Shown here in pieces: positions 34,924-44,880 of a stretch of 64,000 nucleotides of DNA (positions are counted from its first letter, which is position 1; each line of letters starts with the position of its first letter). The notes beneath the pieces were generated by a model, which worked only from the letters and a program-made list of their open reading frames with translations, ran no database searches and was not told the DNA's origin. The position numbers and the translations under genes were made by a program. The stretch covers positions 2,285,946 to 2,349,945 of the forward strand of contig NC_014168.1 of assembly GCF_000092825.1 (NCBI RefSeq). The letters are read 5' to 3'. This DNA is from Segniliparus rotundus DSM 44985 (lineage in GTDB: Bacteria; Actinomycetota; Actinomycetes; Mycobacteriales; Mycobacteriaceae).

Positions 34924-36039
34924 TTATTGTGTGGAAATATTTTTGGCGAGAACGTCTTGAGCGGCGGCCCGAGCCCATGTGTCCGCTTCGAGCGCCTCTT
35001 CCAGGGTACTCGGCCGCGCGGCCCATTGCGATCCTCGCGCAAGGGCCTCCTCGATGACCTCCGCGATCTGCGGGAACCGGATCTTTCCCGCGAGGAACGC
35101 GGCTGCCGCCTCCTCGTTCGCCGCGTTGTAGACGGCGGGCAGCGATCCGCCGCCCTTGCCTGCCTCCCTCGCGAGCCGCACGGCGGGGAACACCAGGCCG
35201 TCCAACGGCTCGAACGTCCAGGTGTGGGCTTTCGTGAAATCCACAGGCCGGATCACTTCCGCAAGCCGCTCGGGCCAGGCGAGCGCCAAAGCGATGGGCA
35301 GCCGCATGTCCGGCGGGCTCGCCTGGGCGATTGTGGAGCCGTCGATGAACGTCACCATGGAATGCACGACGGACTGCGGGTGGACAGTCACCTCGATCTG
35401 GTCGCACCGCACGCCGAAGAGATAGTGGGCCTCCAGGAGCTCCAAGCCCTTGTTCACCAAGGTCGCGGAGTTGAGCGTGTTCATCGGCCCCATAGACCAG
35501 GTGGGATGCTTGCCCGCCTGTTCGGGTGTGACCGCGTCCAGCCGGTCACGGGTGTAGCCCCGGAACGGGCCGCCCGACGCGGTGAGCACGAGGCTCGCCA
35601 CTTCCTGCCCAGCCCCGGAGCGCAAACACTGGGCGAGGGCGCAATGCTCGGAGTCCACCGGGGCCAACTGCCCGGGCTTCGCCAGCTCCGTCACCACCGG
35701 GCCGCCCGCGATCAGCGACTCTTTGTTCGCGAGCGCCACCACAGCCCCTGTCTTGAGGGCTTCGACCGTCGGGACGAGGCCCACTGCGCCGACCATGGCG
35801 TTGAGCACCACATCGGCTCCGGATTCTCGGATCAGGTCCAGCACGGCGTCTTGTCCTCGGGCTCCGGCCGCCGTCCGCGAGACCCCGAACGCGGCGGCCT
35901 GTTGCGCGAGCAGCTCCGCCCGCGCTCCCCCGGCGGCGAGGCCGACCACTTCGAACCTGTCCCGGTTGCGGGAGATCACATCGAGCGCCTGGACGCCGAT
36001 CGAGCCGGTCGAGCCCAAAATAAGCACACGGGTGGTCAT
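34924..36039 (-). CDS. dxr: 1-deoxy-D-xylulose 5-phosphate reductoisomerase
   Basis: This is the committed NADPH-dependent step of the MEP isoprenoid pathway. The protein has 371 residues. NADPH-binding [15 protein letters not shown] starts at residue 8; [12 protein letters not shown] and [11 protein letters not shown] are the metal and substrate segments; [21 protein letters not shown] and [11 protein letters not shown] follow. The ATG start has TAAGCT six bases upstream. It heads dxr-rip1-ispG-PBP, the same order as in mycobacteria. Confidence 0.96.
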   Translation of the reverse strand: MTTRVLILGSTGSIGVQALDVISRNRDRFEVVGLAAGGARAELLAQQAAAFGVSRTAAGARGQDAVLDLIRESGADVVLNAMVGAVGLVPTVEALKTGAVVALANKESLIAGGPVVTELAKPGQLAPVDSEHCALAQCLRSGAGQEVASLVLTASGGPFRGYTRDRLDAVTPEQAGKHPTWSMGPMNTLNSATLVNKGLELLEAHYLFGVRCDQIEVTVHPQSVVHSMVTFIDGSTIAQASPPDMRLPIALALAWPERLAEVIRPVDFTKAHTWTFEPLDGLVFPAVRLAREAGKGGGSLPAVYNAANEEAAAAFLAGKIRFPQIAEVIEEALARGSQWAARPSTLEEALEADTWARAAAQDVLAKNISTQ

Positions 36040-36045
36040 CGGGCT

Positions 36046-36051
36046 AGCTTA
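36046..36051 (-). promoter_or_regulatory. -10 element of leaderless dxr transcript
   Basis: Minus strand TAAGCT, six bases, then ATG at 36039. Confidence 0.6.
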
Positions 36052-36188
36052 GGACGCCGCCGCGCGGCCAGGCGCGCGTCCAGCCGGGACGCCGCGGCGT
36101 GGACAGGGCAGCACACTGGCGGCGCCACGAGCCGGTTCCTCCCGTCCGGGGGCCGCGCTCCGCGTCCGCCCCGGCATCGCGCGAGCGG

Positions 36189-37106
36189 CTAGAACTTGTC
36201 CGGATGCAATATCGCGGCCAACCGTTGCGCGACCTCGGGGACTTTGGGACCTGCCTCGAAAAGGCCGTCGTCCAAGCCGTTCAGTCGTGTGACCTTCTTG
36301 GCGAGCGACGGATCGGCCGGGACTTGCGAGCCGTCCACCAACACGACCAGATCTGGTTGTGCGTCTTTGATCGCCGCCCAGTCCGAGGCGAGCCATTGCC
36401 CTGAGCCGGTGGCGACGTTCGCGCCGCCGGCGAAGGTCACCAGGGTCTGCGCCAAGGACCCCGGCCCGGCGAGCTTGGGCTGCCCGCCCCGCGCGTCCAC
36501 GATGGCCACATTCGGCCTGCGAAGGCCCCGCATTCGTTCGGTCAAGCGGTTGAACTCGCCGCGCCAGTCGTCCACCAGCTTCGCGGCGGCTTCCGGCACG
36601 CCGAAGATGTCGCCGACAATGGTCGCTTCGAGGTAGACCGTGTCGAGGTTCTGCAGATGGCCGGGGCAGTACAGGACGCTGACATGGGTCGGGTGGTCGT
36701 AGCGTTGGAGTCCGTCGCGCAGCGCGACCCCGCCCGCAACAGGATCTTGGTCCGGCACTTGGCCGGTCATCCCCGACATGGTCCCGGAGTAGACGAAATC
36801 CGAGTTCGTGGCGCGGATGCGGGCGAAGTCGGGGCCAAGGCCGCTGGCGACCACCCTGTTCGACACCCCGAGCGCGCCGAGCAGGTCCGTCGCGCCAGGG
36901 GTGAGCGTCGCGGCCCGGATCGGGGCGAGGTCGTATTTCACCGTCACACCGCAGTTGTCCCGGTCGAAGTACGGGAACAACACCCCCGAATCGTTGGTGT
37001 TGTCCGGCATCGGGAGCGAACACCCGGCCAACGCGAGCACAATCGCCGAAACGCCCGCTCCGAGAGCTCGCCCCCCTCGCGAGAGGACTTTTGAACGCGG
37101 TTTCAT
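36189..37106 (-). CDS. Periplasmic-type binding lipoprotein (iron/cobalamin class)
   Basis: This 305-residue substrate-binding protein belongs to the TroA/FecB superfamily. The signal peptide ends in lipobox LAGC (Cys29). The ligand-binding fold shows ATLTPGATDLLGALGVSNRV at the start, VYLEATIVGDIFGVPEAAAK for the linking helix, and AAIKDAQPDLVVLVDGSQVP in the second lobe. The ligand is unknown, possibly a siderophore, haem or cobalamin. No permease or ATPase gene adjoins it. The ATG at 37106 is only 21 bases from the divergent ATG at 37128, so the promoters overlap. Confidence 0.8.
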   Translation of the reverse strand: MKPRSKVLSRGGRALGAGVSAIVLALAGCSLPMPDNTNDSGVLFPYFDRDNCGVTVKYDLAPIRAATLTPGATDLLGALGVSNRVVASGLGPDFARIRATNSDFVYSGTMSGMTGQVPDQDPVAGGVALRDGLQRYDHPTHVSVLYCPGHLQNLDTVYLEATIVGDIFGVPEAAAKLVDDWRGEFNRLTERMRGLRRPNVAIVDARGGQPKLAGPGSLAQTLVTFAGGANVATGSGQWLASDWAAIKDAQPDLVVLVDGSQVPADPSLAKKVTRLNGLDDGLFEAGPKVPEVAQRLAAILHPDKF

Positions 37107-37115
37107 AACACCCAG

Positions 37116-37122
37116 TACACTA
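37116..37122. promoter_or_regulatory. Overlapping divergent -10 elements
   Basis: TACACT (37116-37121) reads rightward six bases before the DUF2631 ATG (37128). TAGTGT (37122-37117) reads leftward ten bases before the binding-protein ATG (37106). The two hexamers occupy the same six to seven base pairs, so only one polymerase could open this site at a time. Confidence 0.5.
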
Positions 37123-37127
37123 GCCGT

Positions 37128-37439
37128 ATGTCGCAGACTGAAGCGCCCGCCCTCCCCGCACACGACGACGAGCACGAGCCGCAGCCCGCGCAGGCGCGCT
37201 GGTACGACACGCCGAAAGTGGACCTCGCGGTCGAGCCCTCCGGCCGATGGGGCTGGCACGGCGAATACCCGACCACGTACCGCTGGGTCGCGCTCGCCGC
37301 GATTTTCTCGTTGCTGATCATGAACGTGGGCAACCATCAAGGCCATGTTGAGGACGTCTGGCTCGACGTGGTGGCCGCGATCATTGCGATTTGGCTGGTC
37401 ATCGATGTTGTGTCGAAGCGCGGTCGCTGGAAGCGGTAA
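37128..37439 (+). CDS. DUF2631 small membrane protein (Rv2876-like)
   Basis: This 103-residue protein has an acidic, proline-rich N-terminus and the conserved segment DLAVEPSGRWGWHGEYPTTY. Two C-terminal transmembrane helices follow (about 49-65 and 78-95), ending in RGRWKR. The family is confined to actinobacteria and has no known role. The ATG follows a TACACT hexamer by six bases. Its 3' end overlaps the convergent fmt gene by 41 bases. Confidence 0.82.
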   Translation: MSQTEAPALPAHDDEHEPQPAQARWYDTPKVDLAVEPSGRWGWHGEYPTTYRWVALAAIFSLLIMNVGNHQGHVEDVWLDVVAAIIAIWLVIDVVSKRGRWKR

Positions 37440-38391
37440 CCTGCCCCCCTGCGTGGGGCCCGTCGAATGTGGAGCCGGGAGCCAGCCGCGCCCCGCGCGC
37501 CCAGTCGACGGCGCGCATCGCGCCTTTCCCTTCCGGACGCACTTCGCCGAGCGCGAGCACTTCCGCGCCCGCGCCGACATGCACCTCCGACTTTGCCGCC
37601 CGCAGCTCCCCGGGGCGCAGACCGCACACTTGCTCCTTCGGACGGGCAAGCGGGCCGAGTTTGAGCCGTTTGCCCTGGAAGACGGTCCACGCCCCTGGCG
37701 CGGGCGTCATCGCCCGAATCCGCCGTTCCACCACATGCGCTGGGAGCTCCCAGCGGACTTGCGCGTCTGCGGCGGAGATCTTCGGGGCGTACGAGGCTCC
37801 GTCCTGGGGCTGCGGCTCAGGCACAAGGGCGCCCGATTGGAGGCCCGAGAGCGTCGTCGCCAGCAGGTGGGCGCCGGTGAGCGCGAGCCGTTCGAGCAGC
37901 GAGCCGCCGGTGTCGTCGGCTCGGATCGTCTCGGTGGCGCGGCCGAACACCGGACCCGTGTCGAGCCCTTCCTCAAGCAGAAACGTGGTCACACCTGTGA
38001 CCTCGTCGCCTGCGGCGATGGCCGCTTGGGCGGGCGCCGCCCCCCGCCATGCGGGCAACAGCGAGAAATGCAGATTCACCCAGCCGTGCCTCGGAACGGC
38101 GAGCAAAGCGGGCGGGATCAGCGCGCCATAGCCGACGACGGGCGCGCAATCCGGGGCGAGCTCGGCGAGCGCCGCGTGCAATTGCGGGTCTTTCGCGCTC
38201 GTCGGCGTGAGCGTCGGAACGCCGCGCTCGTGCGCGAGCGCGCCGACCGGGGACGGTTTTCGGGTCAAGCCCCGCCCAGAACGGGCCGGGGGCCGCGTGA
38301 TGACGGCGAGCACTTCATGCTCGCCGTCGTCCAAGATTTTGGCGAGCGACACCGCCGCGACCTCGGGGCTCCCAGCGAACACTATGCGCAC
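37399..38391 (-). CDS. fmt: Methionyl-tRNA formyltransferase
   Basis: This formylates initiator Met-tRNA for translation start. The protein has 330 residues. N-terminal RIVFAGSPEVA, the catalytic segment VNLHFSLLPAWRGAAPAQAAI (Asn-His-...; cut at 20 residues after LHF), GYGALIPPALL and DTGPVFGRATETI are family features; the C-terminal OB-like domain is present. The GTG start has AAGGAG five bases upstream. In mycobacteria fmt sits close to priA and metK; here a PadR regulator gene has come between. The 3' end overlaps DUF2631. Confidence 0.94.
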   Translation of the reverse strand: MRIVFAGSPEVAAVSLAKILDDGEHEVLAVITRPPARSGRGLTRKPSPVGALAHERGVPTLTPTSAKDPQLHAALAELAPDCAPVVGYGALIPPALLAVPRHGWVNLHFSLLPAWRGAAPAQAAIAAGDEVTGVTTFLLEEGLDTGPVFGRATETIRADDTGGSLLERLALTGAHLLATTLSGLQSGALVPEPQPQDGASYAPKISAADAQVRWELPAHVVERRIRAMTPAPGAWTVFQGKRLKLGPLARPKEQVCGLRPGELRAAKSEVHVGAGAEVLALGEVRPEGKGAMRAVDWARGARLAPGSTFDGPHAGGQVTASSDRASTQHR

Positions 38392-38427
38392 GTCGTCTCC
38401 TTCTCCTGGCGTATCGCCACAACTGGA

Positions 38428-38463
38428 CCAGCCGGACCAGGATAGTTCTCCTGGTCCGGCTGG
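38428..38463 (-). terminator. 15-bp perfect hairpin between padR and fmt
   Basis: CCAGCCGGACCAGGA (38428-38442) pairs with 38449-38463 across a six-base loop, 15 bases after the PadR gene stop. It should end the PadR transcript and separate it from fmt. Confidence 0.7.
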
Positions 38464-38478
38464 CGTTGCGGCGGCGTG

Positions 38479-39306
38479 TCACCGCGCTGGGCCGCTCGGG
38501 TCCGGGCCGCTCGGGCCGTCCTCGTGCCGCCCCGGCGAGGGCTCGTCCTCGTCTTCGGCGAGGACGGCGTACAGCTTGCGGCGGGCCGCGACGATCACCG
38601 CGGCAGCTTTCTCCAGCTGCTCGGGGTCGCCAATGGACACCAGTTGCCGGGCGGCCATCATCAGCTGGCGGACCTGCGCCCAGAAATCGACCAACGGATC
38701 GTCCTCGGCCGGCTCGGCGCCCGCCCACACCTCGCCGAGCTCGGCGGCGAACTCGGCGACATGGGAGCGACCGGCCTCGGTCAGTTTGGCAGTCTTGCGG
38801 CCGTCCTCTTCCTCGATGAGGACAAGCCCTTCGTCGCGGAGCTTGGCGAGCGACGGATAGATCGAACCGGGGCTTGGGCGCCACTGGCCGCCGGAGCGCT
38901 CACTGATCCGTCGCATGAGCTCGTAGCCATGCAGTGGCTCCTCAGCCAGGAGAGTGAGGATGGCGGCCCGGAGGTCGAAATTGCGCCCTTCAGGGCCGTG
39001 TCCGCGCCGCCGGTGGCCACGGCCCCTGCCGCGGCCTCGGCCATGCGGGGCTCCTCCCCAGCCAGGGCCGTCGAGAGGCCCGAAACCGCCTGGGCCGAAG
39101 CCTGGGCCGAAATCTCCGGGGCCGCCCCGTCCGCAGCGCGAGCCGTCTTGGCCCAGGGCTTCTTTGCCCGGACGGCCCAGGCCCGCGGGCCCGAAACCGA
39201 AGTTCGGCCGAGCGAAGTCGAAACGGGACGCGAAAGCCTCACGGGCCCCGCGGATCGCTTCCGCTGGAATCTGGTCGAACAAATCGACGTGCAATGGTCG
39301 AAACAT
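38479..39306 (-). CDS. PadR-family transcriptional regulator with Gly/Arg-rich N-terminus
   Basis: A 275-residue regulator. The N-terminal 85 residues are low complexity: aromatic/acidic, then GPGFGPGGFGPLDGPGWGG and [15 protein letters not shown]. The PadR winged-helix domain (about 88-165) shows DLRAAILTLLAEEPLHGYEL, SGGQWRPSPGSIYPSLAKLR and DGRKTAKLTEAG. A C-terminal helical part follows, and the end is acidic. The ATG start has GAGGAGGAG directly upstream. Many PadR proteins repress themselves and a neighbouring transporter; here no transporter is adjacent, so autoregulation through the AT-rich upstream dyad is inferred. It is inserted between fmt and priA relative to mycobacterial order. 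Confidence 0.85.
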   Translation of the reverse strand: MFRPLHVDLFDQIPAEAIRGAREAFASRFDFARPNFGFGPAGLGRPGKEALGQDGSRCGRGGPGDFGPGFGPGGFGPLDGPGWGGAPHGRGRGRGRGHRRRGHGPEGRNFDLRAAILTLLAEEPLHGYELMRRISERSGGQWRPSPGSIYPSLAKLRDEGLVLIEEEDGRKTAKLTEAGRSHVAEFAAELGEVWAGAEPAEDDPLVDFWAQVRQLMMAARQLVSIGDPEQLEKAAAVIVAARRKLYAVLAEDEDEPSPGRHEDGPSGPDPSGPAR

Positions 39307-39346
39307 ATGCTCCTCCTCAAGTCTCTGTTTAGCAACACTCGATAGT

Positions 39347-39409
39347 ATGTTGATATATCGAATATACATCGAAAATCTCTCCGGTCAACCAACATTCACG
39401 ATATATCAA
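39347..39409. promoter_or_regulatory. Candidate PadR operator sites in an AT-rich promoter
   Basis: TTGATATATCG (39350-39360) and its exact reverse complement CGATATATCAA (39399-39409) face each other across 38 bases. A PadR-like ATGT...ACAT pair (39347-39350 and 39366-39369) overlaps the first. The stretch is by far the most AT-rich of the window and lies directly upstream of padR. Confidence 0.5.
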
Positions 39410-39440
39410 TATGAACTGCATCACAAAAAGCGAGGAGGGG

Positions 39441-41492
39441 TCAGCCGATGTGGGCGGGATCGACTCGCACCCGGACCCCTTCGCCCTCGCCTTTGGCGGA
39501 AACGACAGCGCGAGCGGCCCGCAGCGCCGCAGAAAGGGCGGCGCCGTGCTGGCGCGGCGCCCTGAGCAGCATTCGGACCTGACGGCAGCCCTCGTCTTCG
39601 TCCAACTCGACCGGCCCCAAGACGTCCGCCGTTTCCGGCAGCGCCACAGCGGCGAGGAACCGCTCCACCGCCGCGGCCTCGCCTTCGACCGAGGCCATGC
39701 GCACCGCCGGGGTGAAGCCGAGCTCCTCACGGTCCGCGAGCTCTTGCGCCGCCAACCACCACGGGTCCCAGCGGATCAACGCCTCCACAGCGCGCGAAGC
39801 GGCGTCCGCGGTGATGACCACCCTGCCGCCCTGCGCCGCAGGCCGCACGAACGCCGCTGCGTGGAACCAGGCCTGCGCGGCTTGCTCGACCGCACGAAGA
39901 TGCGGGCGCTCCAGGAGCTGCCACGCGTCGAGGAGCAGCGCGGCCCCATACCCCCCGTTCTCGACCCTCGGCTCGGCTCCGGGGGTGGCCACGACGAGCA
40001 TCGCCGACGACGGGACCCGCTCGATGATCCGCTCGCCCGCGCTGTGGCTGACACGCGTCCCAGGAAACGCCCGGCCGAATTCTTCGGCGGTGCGCTCAGC
40101 TCCTCTCACCCCGGCCCGAACCTTCTGCGCGCCGCATGCGGCGCACGCGAAATTCGCCTCGGCCTCGCCGCACCACCCGCACCGCAGGCCACCGGACTGG
40201 CCCAGGACGAGCGGACCGCGGCAATGCCGGCACCTGGCAGCCACACGGCAACGGGCGCAGGAGAGCGCCGCCAAATAGCCCTTGCGAGGCGTTTGCACCA
40301 AAACCGGGGAACCCGCGTCGAGCGCCGCCCGCGCCGCGGCGAAGGCCGAGCCCGGCAGGCGCGCGGAACGGGCCAGCGGATCGCGGGCCAGCTCGGCTTC
40401 GCGCTCCCCCGCCGCAGCGATCCGAGGCGCGGCCGCGCGAAGCTCCGCCCGAGAGGCTCGCACGCCGTGCGCCCAGCCAGAATCCACGAGAAGCTTGCTT
40501 TGCGGGGTCACGACATGACCAGCGACAAGCAGCGCGCAACCACTCTCCCGCGCCCGCAGGATCGCCACCTCCCGCGCATGGTAATAGGGCGCGCGCTGCT
40601 CGTGATGGTTCTCGTCGCCGTCGTCCCAAATCGCCACAAGCCCCAACTGCGGGACTGGCGCGAACATGGCGGCCCTCGTGCCCACCACGCACCACACCCG
40701 GCCGCGCAACGCTGCGAGCCACTGGCTGTACCGGGCTGACGGGCCGGCGTCCGCCGTCACCACCGCGACGGCCTGGGGGCCGAGCGCATCGCGGCATGCG
40801 TCGGCCAAGAGCCGGACGTCCCTCGCGTCCGGCGCCACGAGCACGCTGGCGCGACCGCTCGCGGCGGCGACGGCCGCGAGTTCCGCGAACCGGCGCGGCC
40901 ACGACTCCCCCGGCAACGCCGACCACACACCGCGCGGGGCGCGGCCCTCGGCCAAAGCAGTGGCGAACGCGGCCCCGTGCTCGTAACGGGACCATCCGTC
41001 GGGATGGCCGAGCTCGGGACGAGGCTGGGATGGACCGGGACGAGGCTGGGCGGGCGCGGTTTCAGCCCGCGCATGCCGTGGGGGGATCGCCAAACGCACG
41101 ACCTCGCCCCTCGTGCCCGCGTACCGGGCGGCCACGGCTTCGACAAGCGCGCGAAGCTCTTCAGGAAGCACTCGTTCCGGGGAAACGACGCGATGCAGGG
41201 GCGCCAGGCGGCCTTGATGTTCGCTGCGCTCGGCGCGCTCCAACAGAAAACCGTCCACCAGCCTTCCGGCGAAACGCACCCTGACCCGCACGCCCGGCTG
41301 CGCCGCCGCGTCCTGCTCCGCGGTGACGAGGTAGTCGAACTCACGGTCCAGATGCGCCGGTCCGACGAGCGGCAGCACTCTCGCGACAGGCAAGGACACA
41401 GCAAGAGCGCCGGGCGGACCCGCCCGCGTGCTCCGCGAGCGGGGAATCGTCTTCACACGAGGACGTTCACGAGCGGGCTCAGCCCTGCTCAA
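39441..41492 (-). CDS. priA: Primosomal protein N' PriA (degenerate actinobacterial form)
   Basis: This replication-restart factor recognises stalled forks. The 683 residues include the N-terminal 3'BD domain ([17 protein letters not shown]), a helicase-like core, and a zinc-binding insert with eight cysteines ([13 protein letters not shown] ... CGWC ... CAACG). The Walker A lysine motif is lost: the place of G-x4-GKT reads [11 protein letters not shown], as known in actinobacteria, so helicase activity is unlikely. The TTG start at 41492 overlaps metK; GTG 41456 is an alternative. It follows metK as in mycobacteria. Confidence 0.88.
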   Translation of the reverse strand: MSRAEPARERPRVKTIPRSRSTRAGPPGALAVSLPVARVLPLVGPAHLDREFDYLVTAEQDAAAQPGVRVRVRFAGRLVDGFLLERAERSEHQGRLAPLHRVVSPERVLPEELRALVEAVAARYAGTRGEVVRLAIPPRHARAETAPAQPRPGPSQPRPELGHPDGWSRYEHGAAFATALAEGRAPRGVWSALPGESWPRRFAELAAVAAASGRASVLVAPDARDVRLLADACRDALGPQAVAVVTADAGPSARYSQWLAALRGRVWCVVGTRAAMFAPVPQLGLVAIWDDGDENHHEQRAPYYHAREVAILRARESGCALLVAGHVVTPQSKLLVDSGWAHGVRASRAELRAAAPRIAAAGEREAELARDPLARSARLPGSAFAAARAALDAGSPVLVQTPRKGYLAALSCARCRVAARCRHCRGPLVLGQSGGLRCGWCGEAEANFACAACGAQKVRAGVRGAERTAEEFGRAFPGTRVSHSAGERIIERVPSSAMLVVATPGAEPRVENGGYGAALLLDAWQLLERPHLRAVEQAAQAWFHAAAFVRPAAQGGRVVITADAASRAVEALIRWDPWWLAAQELADREELGFTPAVRMASVEGEAAAVERFLAAVALPETADVLGPVELDEDEGCRQVRMLLRAPRQHGAALSAALRAARAVVSAKGEGEGVRVRVDPAHIG

Positions 41493-42693
41493 CCGCAGCT
41501 TTCAACGCGTCCGCCCGGTCGGTTTGCTCCCACGGCAGCTCCACATCGGTGCGGCCGAAGTGGCCGTACGCTGCAGTCTGGGCGTAGATCGGGCGCAGCA
41601 GGCCCAAATCGCGGATGATCGCGGCGGGACGCAGGTCGAAGACCTCGCTGAGGGCGGCGCGGATCTTCACAGGGTCGACGTGCTCGGTGCCGAACGTCTC
41701 CACGAAGAGGCCGACCGGCGCGGCCTTGCCGATGGCATAGGCGACCTGTGTCTCCACTTTGTCCGCAAGGCCCGCCGCGACAACATTCTTGGCGACCCAG
41801 CGCATCGCGTACGCTGCGGAGCGGTCCACCTTGGACGGGTCCTTTCCGGAGAACGCGCCGCCGCCGTGGCGGGCGTAACCGCCGTAGGTGTCGACGATGA
41901 TCTTCCGGCCGGTCAGACCGGCGTCGCCCATGGGCCCGCCGAGGACGAACTTGCCGGTCGGGTTCACCAGCAGCCGGTAGTCCGACACGTCGAGGCCGTT
42001 CGCCGCAGCAGTCTGGAGCACCGGCTCCACCACGGACTTGCGGATGTCGGGGGCCAGGAGATTGTCGAGGTCGATGTCGGCGGCGTGCTGCGTGGACACC
42101 ACGACGGTGTCCACGCGCACCGCCCTGTCGCCGTCGTACTCGATGGTGACTTGGGTTTTGCCGTCCGGGCGCAAGTACGGCAGCACGCCGGTCTTGCGCA
42201 CCTCGGTGAGGCGGCGGGAGAGCCGGTGCGCCAAGGAGATCGGCAGCGGCATGAGCTCGGGGGTGTCGCGGGTCGCGAAGCCGAACATGAGGCCTTGGTC
42301 TCCCGCGCCCTGCTTGTCGATGTCGTCGAGCCGCCCGTCCACTCTCGACTCGTACGCGGTGTCCACGCCCTGGGCGATGTCCGGGGACTGCGCGCCAATG
42401 GCGATGTTCACGCCGCAAGAGTTGCCGTCGAAACCCTTGGACGAGGAGTCGTAGCCGATGTCGAGGATCCGCTCGCGCACGATGTGCGGGATGTCCGCGT
42501 ACGCCTTGGTGGTGACTTCGCCAGCGACATGCACCTGGCCGGTGGTCACCAAGGTCTCCACCGCGACGCGGGAGGCGGGGTCTTGCGCCAGCAACGCGTC
42601 CAGAATGGAATCGCTGATCGCGTCACAAATCTTGTCGGGATGACCCTCGGTGACAGACTCGCTGGTGAACAGTCGCCATCCTGCTTGACTCAT
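41479..42693 (-). CDS. metK: S-adenosylmethionine synthetase
   Basis: This makes S-adenosylmethionine from methionine and ATP; the product serves TrmI and many other enzymes. The protein has 404 residues. [20 protein letters not shown] is the N-terminal ATP-binding signature, [12 protein letters not shown] the flexible loop region, and [19 protein letters not shown] the phosphate loop. The ATG has a GAGGAG sequence eight bases upstream. coaBC lies 36 bases upstream on the same strand. No SAM riboswitch is seen in that gap. Confidence 0.97.
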   Translation of the reverse strand: MSQAGWRLFTSESVTEGHPDKICDAISDSILDALLAQDPASRVAVETLVTTGQVHVAGEVTTKAYADIPHIVRERILDIGYDSSSKGFDGNSCGVNIAIGAQSPDIAQGVDTAYESRVDGRLDDIDKQGAGDQGLMFGFATRDTPELMPLPISLAHRLSRRLTEVRKTGVLPYLRPDGKTQVTIEYDGDRAVRVDTVVVSTQHAADIDLDNLLAPDIRKSVVEPVLQTAAANGLDVSDYRLLVNPTGKFVLGGPMGDAGLTGRKIIVDTYGGYARHGGGAFSGKDPSKVDRSAAYAMRWVAKNVVAAGLADKVETQVAYAIGKAAPVGLFVETFGTEHVDPVKIRAALSEVFDLRPAAIIRDLGLLRPIYAQTAAYGHFGRTDVELPWEQTDRADALKAAVEQG

Positions 42694-42729
42694 GGAACGC
42701 TCCTCAAATTGTTGCTGACTCCGAAGAGA

Positions 42730-43977
42730 TCAGTCTACCTGGTGTTGCGCGCGGAGCGCCGACGCTGCGTCCAGAACTCGGCTCGCGATCGCCGCCTTCG
42801 ACCCCTTGGCCAACGACCGCTCGGACCCGTCCGCGGCGAGTATCCAGCCCGCGTTCTCGTCCACCTCGAACGCGTTCCCTTCGGTCACCGCGTTGACCAC
42901 CAACAAATCACAGCCCTTGCTGGCGAGTTTGCGCCGCGCGTGGAAAAGCACATCGCCGCGCTCGTCGCCAGTCTCTGCCGCGAAGCCCACGATGGCGACG
43001 TCCGCGGGCAGCTCGCCGCGGTTGCGCGCCGCGACCAGGGAGGCGAGGATGTCGTCGTTGCGCTCCAAAACGATCGGCTCCGGCTCGGCGCCAGTTTTTT
43101 TAATCTTCGTGGACGAGACGGCCTTGGCGCGGAAGTCTGCGACGGCGGCCGCCATCACGACAAGGTCCGCCTGGCCCGCCAGTTTCAGGACGGCGTCGCC
43201 CATCTGCTGCGCGGTGGCCGCGCGGACCACGTTCACTGCCGCGGGGTCCGCCAGCCCCGCTGTCGTTCCGGCGACCAAGGTGACCTTCGCGCCGCGTTGG
43301 GCCGCGAGGCGGGCCACCGCGTAGCCCTGCTTGCCGGAGCTGCGGTTGCCGAGGAATCGCACGGGGTCGAGCGGCTCGCGAGTGCCTCCGGCGGTCACGA
43401 GCACACGGACGCCTTCCAAGTCTCTGGGCAGCGCGTCGGGACGCTCAAGGAGCAGCTGGCCGAGCGCGGCGACCTCTTCCGGGTCCGGGAGGCGGCCGGG
43501 GCCGCTGTCCGCGCCGGTGAGCCTGCCCGACGCGGGCTCGACCACAGTAGCGCCCCGCTCGCGCAACGTCGCGACGTTCGCCCGCGTCGCGGGATGCTCC
43601 CACATCTCCGTGTGCATCGCGGGAGCGAAGAGGAGAGGGCACCGGGCGGTGAGCAACGTCGCGGTGAGCAAGTCGTCGGCCTGGCCGTTCGCCGCTCTCG
43701 CGAGCAGGTCGGCGGTCGCGGGGGCGACCACGACGAGATCGGCCTCTTGGCCGATGCGGACATGGGGGACCTCAGGGACGTTCTCGAACACTTCCGCGCT
43801 GCACGCATGGCCGGAAAGAGCTTCGAAGGTCGCCGCCCCGACGAATTTGAGCGCGGATTTCGTCGGCAGGACACGGACGTGGTGGCCGTCCTCCACATAG
43901 CGGCGGATGATCGAGCACGCCTTGTAGGCGGCGATGCCGCCACCGACGCCGATGACAATACTCCGACTTGTCGTCAT
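42730..43977 (-). CDS. coaBC: Bifunctional coenzyme A biosynthesis protein CoaBC
   Basis: This carries out two steps of CoA synthesis: phosphopantothenate-cysteine ligase (CoaB) and decarboxylase (CoaC). It has 415 residues. The N-terminal flavoprotein domain has VIGVGGGIAAYKACSIIRRY, and the region with the catalytic His reads FAPAMHTEMWEHPATRANV. The C-terminal CoaB domain begins RVLVTAGGTREPLDPVRFLG, with GNRSSGKQGYAVA after it. ATG 43977 fixes the domain start; a TATGCT hexamer lies eight bases upstream. It follows rpoZ by 37 bases, as in mycobacteria. Confidence 0.95.
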   Translation of the reverse strand: MTTSRSIVIGVGGGIAAYKACSIIRRYVEDGHHVRVLPTKSALKFVGAATFEALSGHACSAEVFENVPEVPHVRIGQEADLVVVAPATADLLARAANGQADDLLTATLLTARCPLLFAPAMHTEMWEHPATRANVATLRERGATVVEPASGRLTGADSGPGRLPDPEEVAALGQLLLERPDALPRDLEGVRVLVTAGGTREPLDPVRFLGNRSSGKQGYAVARLAAQRGAKVTLVAGTTAGLADPAAVNVVRAATAQQMGDAVLKLAGQADLVVMAAAVADFRAKAVSSTKIKKTGAEPEPIVLERNDDILASLVAARNRGELPADVAIVGFAAETGDERGDVLFHARRKLASKGCDLLVVNAVTEGNAFEVDENAGWILAADGSERSLAKGSKAAIASRVLDAASALRAQHQVD

Positions 43978-44014
43978 ACCCACCGAGCATACGGGTCCGG
44001 CGCGAAGCCCCGGC

Positions 44015-44284
44015 CTAGACCTGGGCTTCGTTGTGCTCCAAAAGCCCTTCGTGGATCTCACGCAGGGCGATGGCGAGCGGCTTCTCCTGAAGGCCGGGCT
44101 CGACCAGCGGGCCGACATAGTCGAAAAGGCCCTCCCCGAGCTGGGTGTAGTAGTCGTTGATCTGGCGGGCGCGCTTGGCGCCGTAAATCACCAGGGCGTA
44201 CTTGGAGGAGACGTGCTCGAGCAACTCGTCGATCGGCGGGTTGGTGATGCCCTGCGGCGGGTCGAAAACGAGCGCTTCGCTCAT
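44015..44284 (-). CDS. rpoZ: RNA polymerase omega subunit
   Basis: This 89-residue omega subunit stabilises the beta-prime subunit of RNA polymerase. The core [39 protein letters not shown] and the final [20 protein letters not shown] are typical of actinobacteria. The ATG overlaps the gmk stop by four bases, so rpoZ is translated by coupling from gmk. Confidence 0.96.
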   Translation of the reverse strand: MSEALVFDPPQGITNPPIDELLEHVSSKYALVIYGAKRARQINDYYTQLGEGLFDYVGPLVEPGLQEKPLAIALREIHEGLLEHNEAQV

Positions 44285-44880
44285 CCGTGTCGCTCCTTGT
44301 CGGTCGGTTGTCCTTCGAGTCTGTGGACCAACGATACCAGATCCGCGGCCGTCCGCTCCACGTCGTGATTGACCACGACCTCGTCGAATTCCCCCTGTGC
44401 CGCGAGCTCCACCTGCGCGGTCTGCAAGCGGCGGGCGAGCACGTCCTCCGTCTCGGTGCCTCGGCCGCGCAGACGGGACACCAGCTCGTCCCAGTTCGGC
44501 GGGGCGAGAAAAACGAGGTAGGCCTCGGGGACGCGAGCCCTCAGGGCCCGCGCTCCGCCGAGATCCACCTCTGTGAGCACGGAAAAACCGTGGTCGATCG
44601 CCTCCCGAACCGGAGCCTCGGGGGTGCCGGAGCGATGCAGGCCTTTATGGATGCTCATCCACTCCAAAAATTCGTCGTTGGCGACCATCTGGTCGAAGCG
44701 CTCTGGCGTGATGAAGTAGTAGTCCACTCCGTCTTGCTCGCCAGGACGCTGCTCGCGCGTGGTGGCCGAGACGCTCACCCGAAGCTCAGGCATCATCTGA
44801 CGCACCCGGGCCACGATCGTGGACTTGCCAACGCCGCTCGGCCCGGTCAGCACAATCAGCCGCCCTTGCTGGGCGGGCAT
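44281..44880 (-). CDS. gmk: Guanylate kinase
   Basis: This phosphorylates GMP to GDP. The 199 residues hold the P-loop [15 protein letters not shown] (about 12-26), the GMP-binding [20 protein letters not shown], and [15 protein letters not shown]. It overlaps mihF by one base upstream and rpoZ by four downstream, so mihF-gmk-rpoZ form a tight operon as in M. tuberculosis. Confidence 0.96.
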   Translation of the reverse strand: MPAQQGRLIVLTGPSGVGKSTIVARVRQMMPELRVSVSATTREQRPGEQDGVDYYFITPERFDQMVANDEFLEWMSIHKGLHRSGTPEAPVREAIDHGFSVLTEVDLGGARALRARVPEAYLVFLAPPNWDELVSRLRGRGTETEDVLARRLQTAQVELAAQGEFDEVVVNHDVERTAADLVSLVHRLEGQPTDKERHG

